From Holophagaceae bacterium (lineage in GTDB: Bacteria; Acidobacteriota; Holophagae; Holophagales; Holophagaceae): DNA of 64,000 bases. Each line of letters opens with the position of its first letter. Position 1 is the stretch's first letter. Of the stretch, positions 5,858 to 15,216 are shown one piece after another. The stretch spans positions 1 through 64,000 of the forward strand of contig JAJTBS010000005.1 of the NCBI GenBank assembly GCA_021286765.1, in the 5' to 3' direction. The notes beneath the pieces were generated by a model. The model searched no databases and had not been told where the DNA came from. It saw only the letters and a list, made by a program, of their open reading frames with translations. The position numbers were made by a program, and so were the translations under genes.

Positions 5858-8443
5858 ATGCGCAGTGGCACCCGGTCGGCCAAGATCAGACGGCTTCTCG
5901 CCCTCCTCCTGATGTTCTTCCCCTGCGCGCTGGGAGCCGGGCCCCGCCAGGTGCGGGTGGCGGTGTTCCCGCACAAACCGGCCACCTTCCAGGATGCCGG
6001 GGGCCGGGTCCAGGGCTTCTACATCGACATGATCGAGGAGGTGGGCCGGGCCAAGGGCTGGGACATCCGCTATGTGCCGGGCTCCTTTGCCGAAGGGTTG
6101 GAGCGCGCCCGCCGGGGCGAGGTGGACCTGGCCACCAGCGTGGCCTTCACGGAGGAGCGGGCCACGTACCTCGACTACGGGAAGGAGGTCACGCTCACGG
6201 TCTGGAGCATTCTCTACGCAAACCCGAAGGTGCCCATCCAGAACGTCTTCGACGTGCGTGACCGCCGGGTGGCAGTGATGAAATCCGATGTGAATGGCCA
6301 GCACTTCATGGACCTCTGCAAGAAGTTCGAGATCCAGGTGGACTTCGTGGTGGTGCCCTCCTTTGAGGATGTGATGCTCGCCGTGGCGGCTGGCGCGGCC
6401 GACGCCGGCGTCACGACCAGCATCTTCGGGTATTCACGGGAGGGGGATTTTCCGGTGGTGCGAACGCCGGTGGTCTTCAACCCCTTCCCCACGTATTTCG
6501 CCACCACCCGAGGGCGCAACGCCGACCTGCTCCAGGACCTCGATGCCTACCTCGCCGCCGGCCGGGGCAAGGCGGACTCGGGATACACGAAGGCCATCGA
6601 CCGCTGGATGCAGTCGGGCGGGGCGGTCCGGGGGATGCCCCCCTGGGTTCCGCGGGCGGCGCTGGCCCTGGTGCTGCTGCTGGCGCTGACCTCGGGCCTC
6701 ATGTTCCTGTTCCGCTTCCAGGTGCGCCGGGCCACGGCCGAGGTTCGCGCCCTGAACCAGGAGCTGGAGAAGGAGCTGGCGGAGCGCCGCCGCCGGGAGG
6801 ACGTGATCCTCAACGTGGCCAGCGGCGTCTCGGCCATGACCGGGGACACCTTCTTCCAGGAGCTGACGCGCTATCTGGCGCAGGCGGCCCATGCCGATGG
6901 CGCCATGATCGGCGAAGGCTTCCTGAGGGATGGGGTCGAGTGGGTCCGCACGCTGGCGGTGTTCCTCGATGGCGCGGCGGCCCCGGGCTTTGAATACCCC
7001 CTGCTCGGAACGCCTTGCGCGGGCGTCTACCGCGGCGAGTCCTGCGCTTATGCGGAGGGCGTCCAGGAGCGCTTTCCCGGTTTCGGGTTGCTCCGCGAGC
7101 TGGGCGTCAGCGCCTACGTGGGCTGTCCCCTCCTGGATGAATCCGGCCGCACCCGGGGCATGCTGGCGGTCATGAAGCGGCAGCCGGAGGATCATCCGGA
7201 GGAGACCGCCTCGCTGCTGCGCATCTTCTCGAGCCGCGCCACGGCGGAGCTGGAGCGCCGGGCGGCCGAGCGGGAGCGGGAGCTCATGGAGCAGCAGATG
7301 CAGCACGTGCAGAAGCTGGAAAGCCTCGGCCTGCTGGCGGGAGGCATCGCCCACGACTTCAACAACCTGCTGACCGCCATGCTGGGCCACTTGAACCTCG
7401 CCCAGTCGAGGCTCAGCCCCGAGTCACCGGCCCATCCCTCCCTGGGCAACCTGGAGCGGATCATCCACCGCACGTCAGAGCTGACCCGGCAGATGCTCGC
7501 CTACTCGGGGAAGGGGCGCTTCCTGGTGCAGAACCGGGACCTGAACCAGGTCATCCGGGAGATGGTCCACCTGCTGGAGGTCTCCATCTCCAAGAAGATC
7601 GCCCTCCGGCTCAGCCTGGCCGGCGCTCCCGTGCCCATCCAGGCCGATGCGGCCCAGATCCAGCAGGTGCTAATGAACCTGGTGACCAACGCGGCGGACG
7701 CCATCGGCGACCAGGAGGGTACCATCCGGATCACCACGGCGGTGACGGCCCTGGACCGGGCCTACCTCGACCAGGTCTTCCAGGGCCAGGAGCTGCGCCC
7801 CGGCAGCTACGCCGTGATGGAGGTCCAGGACACGGGCTGCGGCATGAACCCCGACGTCATGTCCCGCATCTTCGATCCCTTCTTCACCACCAAGCCTTCG
7901 GGCCATGGCCTGGGCCTGTCGGCCACCCTGGGCATCCTCCGCGGCCACCATGCGGGGCTCAGGATCTACAGCGAGTCCGGCCGGGGCAGCACGTTCAAGG
8001 TCCTTTTCCCGGTGGCGGAAGGCATTGCGGCCGAGGAGGACACCGGGGCCGCTGCCCCGGTCTCGCTCGCAGGCCTGCGGGTGCTCGTGGTGGACGACGA
8101 GGAGATCCTGCGGGAGTCCACCTCGGAGGCCCTGCGATCCCTGGGCGTGGAGGTCCTCCTGGCCGCGGATGGGCAGGAGGCGGTGGAGCAGGTCATGCAG
8201 CGGGGCCCCTCGCTGGACCTGGTCTTCATGGACCTGACCATGCCCCGCATGGATGGCCGCGAGGCCTTCCAGCAGATCCGCAGGCTCTGCCCCGGCGTTC
8301 CCGTGGTGCTGACCAGCGGCTACAACGAGCAGGAGTCGATCCAGGACTTCCTCGGCCGCGGCCTCGCCGGGTTCCTGCAGAAGCCCTACACCCTGAAGGC
8401 CCTGGGCGAGACCCTCCAGCGCTGCGCCCGGCCCAAGCCTTAG
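5858..8443 (+). CDS. Hybrid sensor histidine kinase with periplasmic SBP domain
   Basis: 861 residues from ATG 5858, chosen because AGGGAAGGA precedes it and it starts a signal peptide (RRLLALLLMFFPCALGA). Domains in order: periplasmic solute-binding domain of the SBP_bac_3 type (about 30-255), one transmembrane helix (about 262-285), a GAF-like domain (about 315-470), HisKA with H499 in GIAHDFNN, HATPase_c (N box NLVTNAADA; G boxes DTGCGM and GHGLGL) and a C-terminal receiver with D792 in FMDLTMP. It should bind a small polar ligand in the periplasm and phosphorylate its own receiver, then an external phosphotransfer partner. No output domain or cognate regulator gene lies beside it. Confidence 0.92.
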   Translation: MRSGTRSAKIRRLLALLLMFFPCALGAGPRQVRVAVFPHKPATFQDAGGRVQGFYIDMIEEVGRAKGWDIRYVPGSFAEGLERARRGEVDLATSVAFTEERATYLDYGKEVTLTVWSILYANPKVPIQNVFDVRDRRVAVMKSDVNGQHFMDLCKKFEIQVDFVVVPSFEDVMLAVAAGAADAGVTTSIFGYSREGDFPVVRTPVVFNPFPTYFATTRGRNADLLQDLDAYLAAGRGKADSGYTKAIDRWMQSGGAVRGMPPWVPRAALALVLLLALTSGLMFLFRFQVRRATAEVRALNQELEKELAERRRREDVILNVASGVSAMTGDTFFQELTRYLAQAAHADGAMIGEGFLRDGVEWVRTLAVFLDGAAAPGFEYPLLGTPCAGVYRGESCAYAEGVQERFPGFGLLRELGVSAYVGCPLLDESGRTRGMLAVMKRQPEDHPEETASLLRIFSSRATAELERRAAERERELMEQQMQHVQKLESLGLLAGGIAHDFNNLLTAMLGHLNLAQSRLSPESPAHPSLGNLERIIHRTSELTRQMLAYSGKGRFLVQNRDLNQVIREMVHLLEVSISKKIALRLSLAGAPVPIQADAAQIQQVLMNLVTNAADAIGDQEGTIRITTAVTALDRAYLDQVFQGQELRPGSYAVMEVQDTGCGMNPDVMSRIFDPFFTTKPSGHGLGLSATLGILRGHHAGLRIYSESGRGSTFKVLFPVAEGIAAEEDTGAAAPVSLAGLRVLVVDDEEILRESTSEALRSLGVEVLLAADGQEAVEQVMQRGPSLDLVFMDLTMPRMDGREAFQQIRRLCPGVPVVLTSGYNEQESIQDFLGRGLAGFLQKPYTLKALGETLQRCARPKP

Positions 8444-8558
8444 CTGCCACAAGGTTCCAGTCCAGCCGGGCACCTGCCGAAAAGATCGCATGGGCAGGAG
8501 GGCGAGGAGATACTTGGAGCATTCATCCCCTGGCCACCGGGCCTCCAAGGAATGCGCC

Positions 8559-10880
8559 ATGCCACCACCCGCCATGCGTCAGCAGGTCTGGAACGGCCAC
8601 CAGGAAGGGCCCCTGGTGCTGGCGCTGGACACAGCCGGCCTGGCCACCTGGGAGTGGCACATCCCCAGCGGCGATGCCCGCTGGAACGTGCGCCATTTCG
8701 AGCTCTTGGGCTACGAGCCGGGCGAGGTCGAGCCTAGCTACGAGGCCTGGATCGCCCGGGTCCATCCGGCGGATCGGGCGCCCACGGAGGCCCTGCTGAA
8801 GCAGGCGGTGGCCCAGGGCTCAGACTACGCCGCCACCTTCCGGGTCCTTCGACCGGATGGGAGCCTCCGCTGGGTGGAGGCCCGGGGGCGCTTCGACTGC
8901 GACGCCCACGGAAAGCCCGAATCCAGCTACGGCGTGGTGCTCGATGCCACGGCCGAGCAGCTGCTGCGGGAGAGCGAGGCACGCTTCCGCATGACCCTGA
9001 AGAACGCCCCCATCACCGTCGCCACCCTGGATCGGGATCTGCGCTACACCTGGATCTACAACACCCGCCACGGTTTCAGCCCCGACATGGTGATCGGGAG
9101 GCGTCCGGACGAGCTCATTCCCGCGGAAGATGCGGGCGAGCTGATGGCGTTGCTGCAGCGGGTGCTTGATACCGGGAAGCCCGAAGGGCGGGATGTCTGC
9201 GGCGAGACCCGGGGCCGGCCCTGGCACTACTCGGACTACGTCGAGCCCGTGCTGGATGGGGAGGGGAAGATCCAGGGCCTGAACGTGGCGATGATCGACA
9301 TCACCGCCCAGAAGCAGGCCGAGGCGGTTCTCCAGAACGCCAAGGCGGAGCTGGAGTCCCGGGTCGAGGCCCGGACCGCGGAGCTGGTGGGGCTGACGGC
9401 TTCGCTCCAGTCCGAACGGCGCAGGCTGTACGACCTCCTCGAAGCCCTTCCTGCCTACGTGGTCCTCCTGACGCCGGAGCACCGCATCGCCTTCGCCAAT
9501 CGTGATTTCGAACAGCGCTTCGGCAAGCCCCAGGCCACCACCTGCCATGCGCACCTCTTTCAGCGTGCCCAGCCCTGCGATGCCTGCGAATCCCACCGGG
9601 TCCTCGACACCCACGTGCCCCAGCAGTGCGAGTGGCGCGGACCGGATGGCCACGACTACGAGGTGTCCACCTATCCTTTCGTCGACACGGATGGGTCGAG
9701 GCTCATGTTGCGGGTGGGGATCGACATCACGCACCGCAAGCAGGCCGAGGCGGCCCTCCTTCAGCGCACCAGCCAGCTCGCCAACATGGCCGCCGAGCTG
9801 ACCATGGCCGAGCATCACGAACGCAAACGGCTGGCCCAGGTGCTGCACGATGGGCTGCAGCAGCTCCTGGTGGCGGCCAAGTACCGCGTGGGGGCACTGG
9901 AGGGGACCGGGGACCGGCGGATGCAGGAGGAGGTCCACCAGTTGGAGGAACTGCTCATCGAGTCCATCGAGACTTCTCGCACCCTGACCTACGAGCTCAG
10001 CCCGCCATTCCTGGGCGAACAGGGCTTGCAGCCCGCCCTGGAGTGGCTGGCGCGCTGGAAGCAGGCCAAGCACGGATTGCGCGTGGACCTCCAGGTGGAC
10101 CCGGGGCTGCCCCCCCTCCCGGAGGATCAGACCATCCTCCTCTTCCAGGCGGTGCGCGAGCTGCTGTTCAATGTGGTGAAGCACGCGGGGACCCGGGAGG
10201 CGCACCTTTCGGTGCGGCCGGTCGGGGATGGCCTCCAGGTCGTGGTGGCCGACGGGGGCGCGGGCTTCGACCCGGCCCGCCTTCGCATCGTCGGCGGCGA
10301 ATCCGGCGGCTATGGCCTGCTTTCCCTGCACGAGCGCATCGGTCTCGTGGGCGGCCGTCTGGAGATCCAGAGCAGCCCGGGCCTGGGCAGCCGCTTTACC
10401 CTGAACGTACCGCTTCATCCAGAGGCGTCAGGCCCAGCCGGGTCCGCCCTGGCGGGGGTGGCCATGGGGCCCCTCCCGGAGCATCCGGGCCCCCAAGGGG
10501 CTGGCCGGCCGCGTCCGATCCGCCTGCTCATCGTGGACGACCACACCCTGGTCCGTCAGGGCCTGGGTACGCTGCTGCGCCAGGAGCGCGACATCCAGCT
10601 CGTGGGCGAGGCCGCAAGCGGGGAGTCCGCCGTGGACCTGGTAGAGCGGCTCAGGCCCGATGCGGTGCTCATGGACGTCCAGATGCCCGGCATGAGCGGC
10701 ATTGAGGCCACCCGGATCATCCACCAGCGCTTCCCGGAGGTGCAGGTCATCGGCCTCTCCATGCACCAGGATGTGGACATGGCCGAGGCCATGCGCCTGG
10801 CGGGAGCCGTGGGCTACGTGAGCAAGAGCGACCTGTCCGACACCATCCTCGCCGCGGTCCTCGCCTGCCGCGCCACCTGA
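8559..10880 (+). CDS. PAS sensor histidine kinase (NarX-type) with C-terminal receiver
   Basis: 773 residues from ATG 8559 (CCAAGGA eight bases upstream; an in-frame ATG at 8490 is possible). Cytoplasmic: no membrane segment. Three PAS regions (about 15-130, 135-265, 285-395) with WEWHIPSG and DITAQKQAE linker motifs, then HisKA_3 (H430 in QVLHDGLQQ), HATPase (RELLFNVVKHAG; GYGLLSLHERI) and a NarL-like receiver (D706 in LMDVQMPG, VSKSD end). The receiver resembles those of NarL/FixJ regulators but has no HTH after it. It follows the other hybrid kinase in the same direction. Confidence 0.9.
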   Translation: MPPPAMRQQVWNGHQEGPLVLALDTAGLATWEWHIPSGDARWNVRHFELLGYEPGEVEPSYEAWIARVHPADRAPTEALLKQAVAQGSDYAATFRVLRPDGSLRWVEARGRFDCDAHGKPESSYGVVLDATAEQLLRESEARFRMTLKNAPITVATLDRDLRYTWIYNTRHGFSPDMVIGRRPDELIPAEDAGELMALLQRVLDTGKPEGRDVCGETRGRPWHYSDYVEPVLDGEGKIQGLNVAMIDITAQKQAEAVLQNAKAELESRVEARTAELVGLTASLQSERRRLYDLLEALPAYVVLLTPEHRIAFANRDFEQRFGKPQATTCHAHLFQRAQPCDACESHRVLDTHVPQQCEWRGPDGHDYEVSTYPFVDTDGSRLMLRVGIDITHRKQAEAALLQRTSQLANMAAELTMAEHHERKRLAQVLHDGLQQLLVAAKYRVGALEGTGDRRMQEEVHQLEELLIESIETSRTLTYELSPPFLGEQGLQPALEWLARWKQAKHGLRVDLQVDPGLPPLPEDQTILLFQAVRELLFNVVKHAGTREAHLSVRPVGDGLQVVVADGGAGFDPARLRIVGGESGGYGLLSLHERIGLVGGRLEIQSSPGLGSRFTLNVPLHPEASGPAGSALAGVAMGPLPEHPGPQGAGRPRPIRLLIVDDHTLVRQGLGTLLRQERDIQLVGEAASGESAVDLVERLRPDAVLMDVQMPGMSGIEATRIIHQRFPEVQVIGLSMHQDVDMAEAMRLAGAVGYVSKSDLSDTILAAVLACRAT

Positions 10881-10974
10881 GGCGCCGGGTTCCGGGACAG
10901 GTCGAGCCGCGTTGCCGCACCCCCTTGACGGTGGCGCCTCCGGGTTTCTGGAAGGATGGAGCAGGAGGCGCACC

Positions 10975-11454
10975 ATGAAACACCCGAAGGTCATCGCCCT
11001 GGTCGCCCACGATCACCGCAAGAAGGACCTCATCGAGTGGGTCGCCTGGAACCACGCGATCCTGGCGGAACACCGCCTTGTCTGCACGGGCACCACCGGG
11101 CGCCTGGTGGAGGAGGCCCTGGCCCGGAAGGCGGCCGAGGCGGAGGGCACCTTCCCGGTGCCCCCCATCCGCAAGCTCAAGTCGGGGCCCCTGGGCGGGG
11201 ATCAGCAGCTGGGCGCCCTCATCGCCGAGGGGAAGGTCGACATGGTCATCTTCTTCTGGGACCCCATGCAACCGCAGCCCCACGACGTGGATGTGAAGGC
11301 CCTCCTGCGCATCGCCGTGGTCTACAACATCCCCATGGCCTGCTCCCGCAGCACGGCGGACTTCCTCATCTCCTCGCCGCTCATGGGCCGGGCCTACGCA
11401 CCTGCCGTGACGGACTACTCGGCCTACATCGGGCGGCAGGTGGAGGGGGACTAA
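10975..11454 (+). CDS. mgsA: Methylglyoxal synthase
   Basis: 159 residues, ATG 10975 with CAGGAGG seven bases upstream. The enzyme converts dihydroxyacetone phosphate to methylglyoxal and phosphate, a bypass that relieves sugar-phosphate accumulation. Family features: ALVAHDHRK near the N-terminus, the phosphate-binding GTTG, the catalytic SGPLGGDQQLGA loop, and FFWDPMQPQPHDVD. Length matches the usual 150-155 residues. It is separated from the upstream kinase by 94 bp and converges with the L,D-transpeptidase gene three bases after its stop. Confidence 0.95.
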   Translation: MKHPKVIALVAHDHRKKDLIEWVAWNHAILAEHRLVCTGTTGRLVEEALARKAAEAEGTFPVPPIRKLKSGPLGGDQQLGALIAEGKVDMVIFFWDPMQPQPHDVDVKALLRIAVVYNIPMACSRSTADFLISSPLMGRAYAPAVTDYSAYIGRQVEGD

Positions 11455-11457
11455 AGC

Positions 11458-12051
11458 TCAGGGGGCCTCGATCCGCATCCGGTCGCCGGGCCGAATCCAG
11501 GTGAGGATTTCCAGGAAGTGCGCCTGGCTGACGGCCACGCAGCCGGCGGTGGGCTCATGGCCGGGCTTGGCCACATGGAAGAAGATGGCGCTGCCCAGGC
11601 CCGGCACCACGGGATCGTCGTTGTAGCCGAGGGGAACGATGAGGTCATAGACATCGTCCTCCCGCCAGAGGTCCTCATGGCTGGGGGTGAAGGGCAGCTT
11701 CACGGGGCGGTTGTAGCGGGAGTCCTTGGGATCATCGCACCAGCCATCGTCGGGCTGCAGGGCGATGGGCCGCCAGCGTGCCGGCAGCAGCGCCTTCTGG
11801 ATTTTGTCGGGCCGGTAGTAGAGGGCGCGCATGGCGAATGCCCCCGAAGGGGTGCGGCCGTCGCCCTCTCGCTTCTCGCCCCCGGGGGCCACTCCGGCCC
11901 GGCCCACGGCGCAGGGATAGGCCCTGCCGTGCACCTTCAGCACCCAGGTGCCATCGGCCGCCTGTTGGACCCGCAGAGGCACCCGGGCCTGGAGGGCACC
12001 GAAGGCGAGGGCGGTCAGCGCCAGGGCGGCGAGCCGGTGGAGCAGGGGCAC
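11458..12051 (-). CDS. L,D-transpeptidase (YkuD) family protein, exported
   Basis: 197 residues from GTG 12051, preceded by AGGAGG. A signal peptide (LAALALTALAFGALQA) directs it to the periplasm. The YkuD signature is present as HVAKPGHEPTAGCVAVS, with the catalytic Cys in TAGC and the upstream His. This subgroup is the ErfK/YkuD-like L,D-transpeptidase-related type with a GDGRTPSGAF motif, expected to act on peptidoglycan stem peptides. It stands alone; the nearest plus-strand gene is convergent. Confidence 0.88.
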   Translation of the reverse strand: MPLLHRLAALALTALAFGALQARVPLRVQQAADGTWVLKVHGRAYPCAVGRAGVAPGGEKREGDGRTPSGAFAMRALYYRPDKIQKALLPARWRPIALQPDDGWCDDPKDSRYNRPVKLPFTPSHEDLWREDDVYDLIVPLGYNDDPVVPGLGSAIFFHVAKPGHEPTAGCVAVSQAHFLEILTWIRPGDRMRIEAP

Positions 12052-12146
12052 GGGACCTCCTGGCGTGGGGCGTGAGTCGTACGCCCCATCCTAATCCCAA
12101 CGAATGCTTCGTCCATCCGGCCGCCCGGGTCCCGTAGGATCTGTCC

Positions 12147-13568
12147 ATGCCCTTTCTCTCCGATCTGATCCAGCGCGCGGCCGATCGACTCTTCATGCCC
12201 TGGGTGCTGCTCGTCCTCATGGGCGGCGGCCTCTACCTGACCCTGCGGCTGCGCGTGGTGCAGGTGCGGCACTTCCGGGAGGCCGTTCGGGCCATGCTGG
12301 CGGCACGGCCGCGGGGCGCGGAGGGGGCATTGACGCCCTTCCAGGCCTTCATGACCGCCCTGGGGGCCTCCATCGGCACCGGCAACATCGCGGGCGTGGC
12401 CACCGCCATCATCTCCGGCGGGCCAGGCGCGCTGTTCTGGATCTGGTGCTACGGCTTTTTCGCCACGGCCATCAAGTTCTGCGAGGCGGTGCTGGGTCTG
12501 CGCTTCCGCATGGCGCACGGCGACCGGGTGCAGAGCGGGCCCATGTACTACCTGCGCGACGGCCTGAAATCGCCGGCCCTGGCTTGGCTCTACGCCGCCG
12601 CGGCCTGCCTGGGAGCCCTCACCACCACACCCTTCTCCCAGCCCAACAGCATCGGCGTGGCCCTGAGCCATGTGCTGCCCACCGGTGATGTCGTGCTGCC
12701 CTGGCTGGGGGCCGTGTCACGGACATCGCTCTGGGTGGGCCTGGCCGTGGGCGCGCTGACCTGGGCCGTGATCATCGGAGGCATCAAGGCCATCGGGCGG
12801 GCGGCGGAGAAACTGGCGCCCCTCAAAGTGGGTCTCTACCTGACCGGGGGCCTGATCGTGCTGGTGGCGCATGCCGCGTCGATCCCCTCGGTGCTGGCCC
12901 TGGTCTTCCGCGAGGCCTTCTCCCTGCAGGCGGCCGGTGGCACGGCCGCGGGCCTGGGCGTGATGATGGCCATGCGCTACGGCGTGGCGCGGGGCGTCTA
13001 TGCCAACGAGGCGGGCTACGGCACGGCGGCCGTGGCCTACGGCACCGCCCTGAGCGACCAGCCCCGGCAGCAGGGCCTGCATGCGGTGATGGAGACCTTC
13101 ATCGTGTCCTGCGTGACCTCCTCCATCAGCGCCCTGACCATCCTCGTGAGCGGTGTGGCGCAGCAGTCCATCGCAGCGATCCGGGCCGGGGGCGAGGGAC
13201 TCACGAGCACGGCGGCGGTGGCGGGCGCATTCAACACGGTGATGCCCACGGTGGGCGGCTGGATCGTGGCCTTCTGCGCCTTCCTCTTCGGCTACACCAC
13301 CCTCATCGGCTGGGCCTTCTATGGGGAGCAGGCCCTGGAGTACCTGGTGGGCCCCCGGGCCACCAGGGCCTATCGCTGGGTCTACTGCCTGCTCATCCCC
13401 TTCGGGGCCATCGCCAAGCCCGCCGCCGTGTGGGCCTGGGGCGACATGATGAATGCCCTGCAGGTGTTCCCCAACATGATCGGCCTCCTCGGCCTGGCGG
13501 GCCTCGCGGCGAAGGTCGCGCTGCAGCGGGGCGGCACCGGGGCCCACGCCGGAACGGAGGCGCCGTGA
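12147..13568 (+). CDS. AGCS-family amino acid:cation symporter
   Basis: 473 residues, ATG 12147 with AGGA upstream. A sodium or proton-coupled alanine/glycine carrier of the inner membrane. Family signatures: ALGASIGTGNIAGVATAI near residues 70-88, MYYL and NEAGYGTAAVAYG. About ten membrane segments are visible. The stop codon overlaps the start of the Kir-type channel gene (TGATG), so the two are translationally coupled, an unusual pairing that suggests linked ion and amino-acid flux. Confidence 0.92.
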   Translation: MPFLSDLIQRAADRLFMPWVLLVLMGGGLYLTLRLRVVQVRHFREAVRAMLAARPRGAEGALTPFQAFMTALGASIGTGNIAGVATAIISGGPGALFWIWCYGFFATAIKFCEAVLGLRFRMAHGDRVQSGPMYYLRDGLKSPALAWLYAAAACLGALTTTPFSQPNSIGVALSHVLPTGDVVLPWLGAVSRTSLWVGLAVGALTWAVIIGGIKAIGRAAEKLAPLKVGLYLTGGLIVLVAHAASIPSVLALVFREAFSLQAAGGTAAGLGVMMAMRYGVARGVYANEAGYGTAAVAYGTALSDQPRQQGLHAVMETFIVSCVTSSISALTILVSGVAQQSIAAIRAGGEGLTSTAAVAGAFNTVMPTVGGWIVAFCAFLFGYTTLIGWAFYGEQALEYLVGPRATRAYRWVYCLLIPFGAIAKPAAVWAWGDMMNALQVFPNMIGLLGLAGLAAKVALQRGGTGAHAGTEAP

Positions 13569-14524
13569 TGCCACTCCCCCGCTTCAACCGCAGCCTCCCC
13601 AATGATGACCTGGGCCTGGGCATCCGCGTGGGACCGGGCCGCAGCGTCAACAAGGACGGCACCTTCAATGTGCGCCGCCCCGGCCTGCCCTTCTTCCGGG
13701 GGTACGAGCTGTACCACCGGCTCATCACCATGGGCGGCTTCCGCTTCCTGGCCCTGCTCTTCCTGGGATTCCTGGCGGCCAATGCCCTGTTCGCAGCCAT
13801 CTACCTGGGCATCGGCATGGACCAGTTCGTCCGGACCGGCGGGAATGGCCGCCTGGACCGGCTCATGGACGCCTTTTTCTTCAGCGCCCAGACCCTCACC
13901 ACGGTGGGGTACGGCCACATCAGCCCGAACAGCCACCTGGTGAGCGCCGTGGCGGCCTTCGAGTCCCTGCTGGGGCTCCTGAGCTTCGCCCTGGCCACGG
14001 GTCTCCTCTACGGCCGCTTCTCGCGGCCCCATGCCCAGATGCGGTTCAGCCAGCGGGCCGTGGTGGCGCCCTATCGGGGCGGCACAGGCTTCATGTTCCG
14101 CTTCGTGAACCGCCGCAGCAACCAGCTCATCGAGGTGGAGGCCACCGTGGTGCTTTCGTGCCTCGACCCGGAGACGGGCACCCGCCGCTTCACCACCCTC
14201 GCCCTGGAGCGCAACAAGATCAACCTCTTCCCCACCAGCTGGACGGTGGTGCATCCCATCGACGAGGCCAGCCCCCTCGCCGGCCTCACGGCTGAAGATC
14301 TGGAGCGGGCCCAGGCGGAGTTCATCGTGCTCATCAAGGCCTTCGACGATACCTTCGCCCAGACCATCTACCAGCGCACCTCCTATGTGGCCGGGGAGAT
14401 TCTCTGGGGCGCCCGCTTCCAGCCCATGTCCACCCTCGCGGCGGATGGCGTGATGGAGATGGATCTGGAGAAGGTCGACGCGACCGAGGCCGTCCCGATC
14501 GAAACCGGCGCCAAAGCGCCCTAG
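13568..14524 (+). CDS. Inward-rectifier (Kir-type) potassium channel
   Basis: 318 residues from ATG 13568, which overlaps the previous stop. Two transmembrane helices (FLALLFLGFLAANALFAAIY and FESLLGLLSFALATGLLYGR) flank a pore loop with selectivity filter TVGYGH (about residues 113-118). The cytoplasmic C-terminal beta domain (MRFSQRAVVAPY, NKINLFPTSWTVVHPI, SPL) is typical of KirBac channels. Its stop TAG (14522-14524) overlaps the kdpE stop in the other strand. It opens the potassium island. Confidence 0.93.
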   Translation: MPLPRFNRSLPNDDLGLGIRVGPGRSVNKDGTFNVRRPGLPFFRGYELYHRLITMGGFRFLALLFLGFLAANALFAAIYLGIGMDQFVRTGGNGRLDRLMDAFFFSAQTLTTVGYGHISPNSHLVSAVAAFESLLGLLSFALATGLLYGRFSRPHAQMRFSQRAVVAPYRGGTGFMFRFVNRRSNQLIEVEATVVLSCLDPETGTRRFTTLALERNKINLFPTSWTVVHPIDEASPLAGLTAEDLERAQAEFIVLIKAFDDTFAQTIYQRTSYVAGEILWGARFQPMSTLAADGVMEMDLEKVDATEAVPIETGAKAP

Positions 14525-15216
14525 TCCTCCATCCTCAGGCGGTAGCCCACGCCCGGCTCGGTCTGGAGGTACTTGGGCCGTGACGGTTCAGCTTCAAGCT
14601 TGTGCCGGAGCTGGGTCATGTACACACGGAGGTAGAGCGGCTGGGCGCCGGCCGCGCCGCCCCAGACCTCCTTCAGCAGTTGGCGGTGGGTGACGACCTT
14701 CCCCGCGTGCCGGATCAGGGTGGTGAAGAGGCTGTATTCCAGGGGCGTGAGGTGGACTTCCTTTCCATCCATCAGCACCTGGCGTTTGGCCAGGTCCACA
14801 CGCCAGCGGTCTAGGACGAACACCGGCTCCTGCGCGGCTTCCAGGCCTCCGTGGCGCAGGGCGACGCGGACGCGGGCCAGCAGCTCGCGGGTGCCGAAGG
14901 GCTTGGTGAGGTAGTCGTCGGCACCGGCATCCAGGGCATCCACCTTGTCTGTCTCCTGGCCCCGGGCCGAGATCACGATCACGGGGATGCGGCTCCACTC
15001 CCGCAGGCGCGACACGACTTCGAGGCCATCCATGTCCGGGAGGCCCAGGTCCAGCAGGATCGCCTCCGGCCGGTGCTGCACCGCCAGGGCCAGGCCTTCC
15101 TGGCCCGTGCCGGCCTCCAGGTAGCGGTAGCCGCTGCCCTCCAGAGACACCCGCAGAAAGCGGCGCATCTGCGGTTCGTCCTCCACGAGCAGGATGAGGG
15201 CTCCGGATCCGGTCAT
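14521..15216 (-). CDS. kdpE: Response regulator KdpE
   Basis: 231 residues from ATG 15216. N-terminal receiver with the phosphoacceptor D56 in ILLDLGLPD and the conserved K of LTKPF, then an OmpR/PhoB-type winged helix (LTPLEYSLFTTLIRHAGKVV; PGVGYRL). KdpE activates kdpFABC when K+ is scarce. The start overlaps the kdpD stop by four bases, so sensor and regulator are made together. A candidate binding site (11-bp tandem repeats) lies in front of kimA/kdpD and of the kdp operon. The ORF remains open to 16167, but that extension is antisense noise over kdpD. Confidence 0.95.
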   Translation of the reverse strand: MTGSGALILLVEDEPQMRRFLRVSLEGSGYRYLEAGTGQEGLALAVQHRPEAILLDLGLPDMDGLEVVSRLREWSRIPVIVISARGQETDKVDALDAGADDYLTKPFGTRELLARVRVALRHGGLEAAQEPVFVLDRWRVDLAKRQVLMDGKEVHLTPLEYSLFTTLIRHAGKVVTHRQLLKEVWGGAAGAQPLYLRVYMTQLRHKLEAEPSRPKYLQTEPGVGYRLRMED

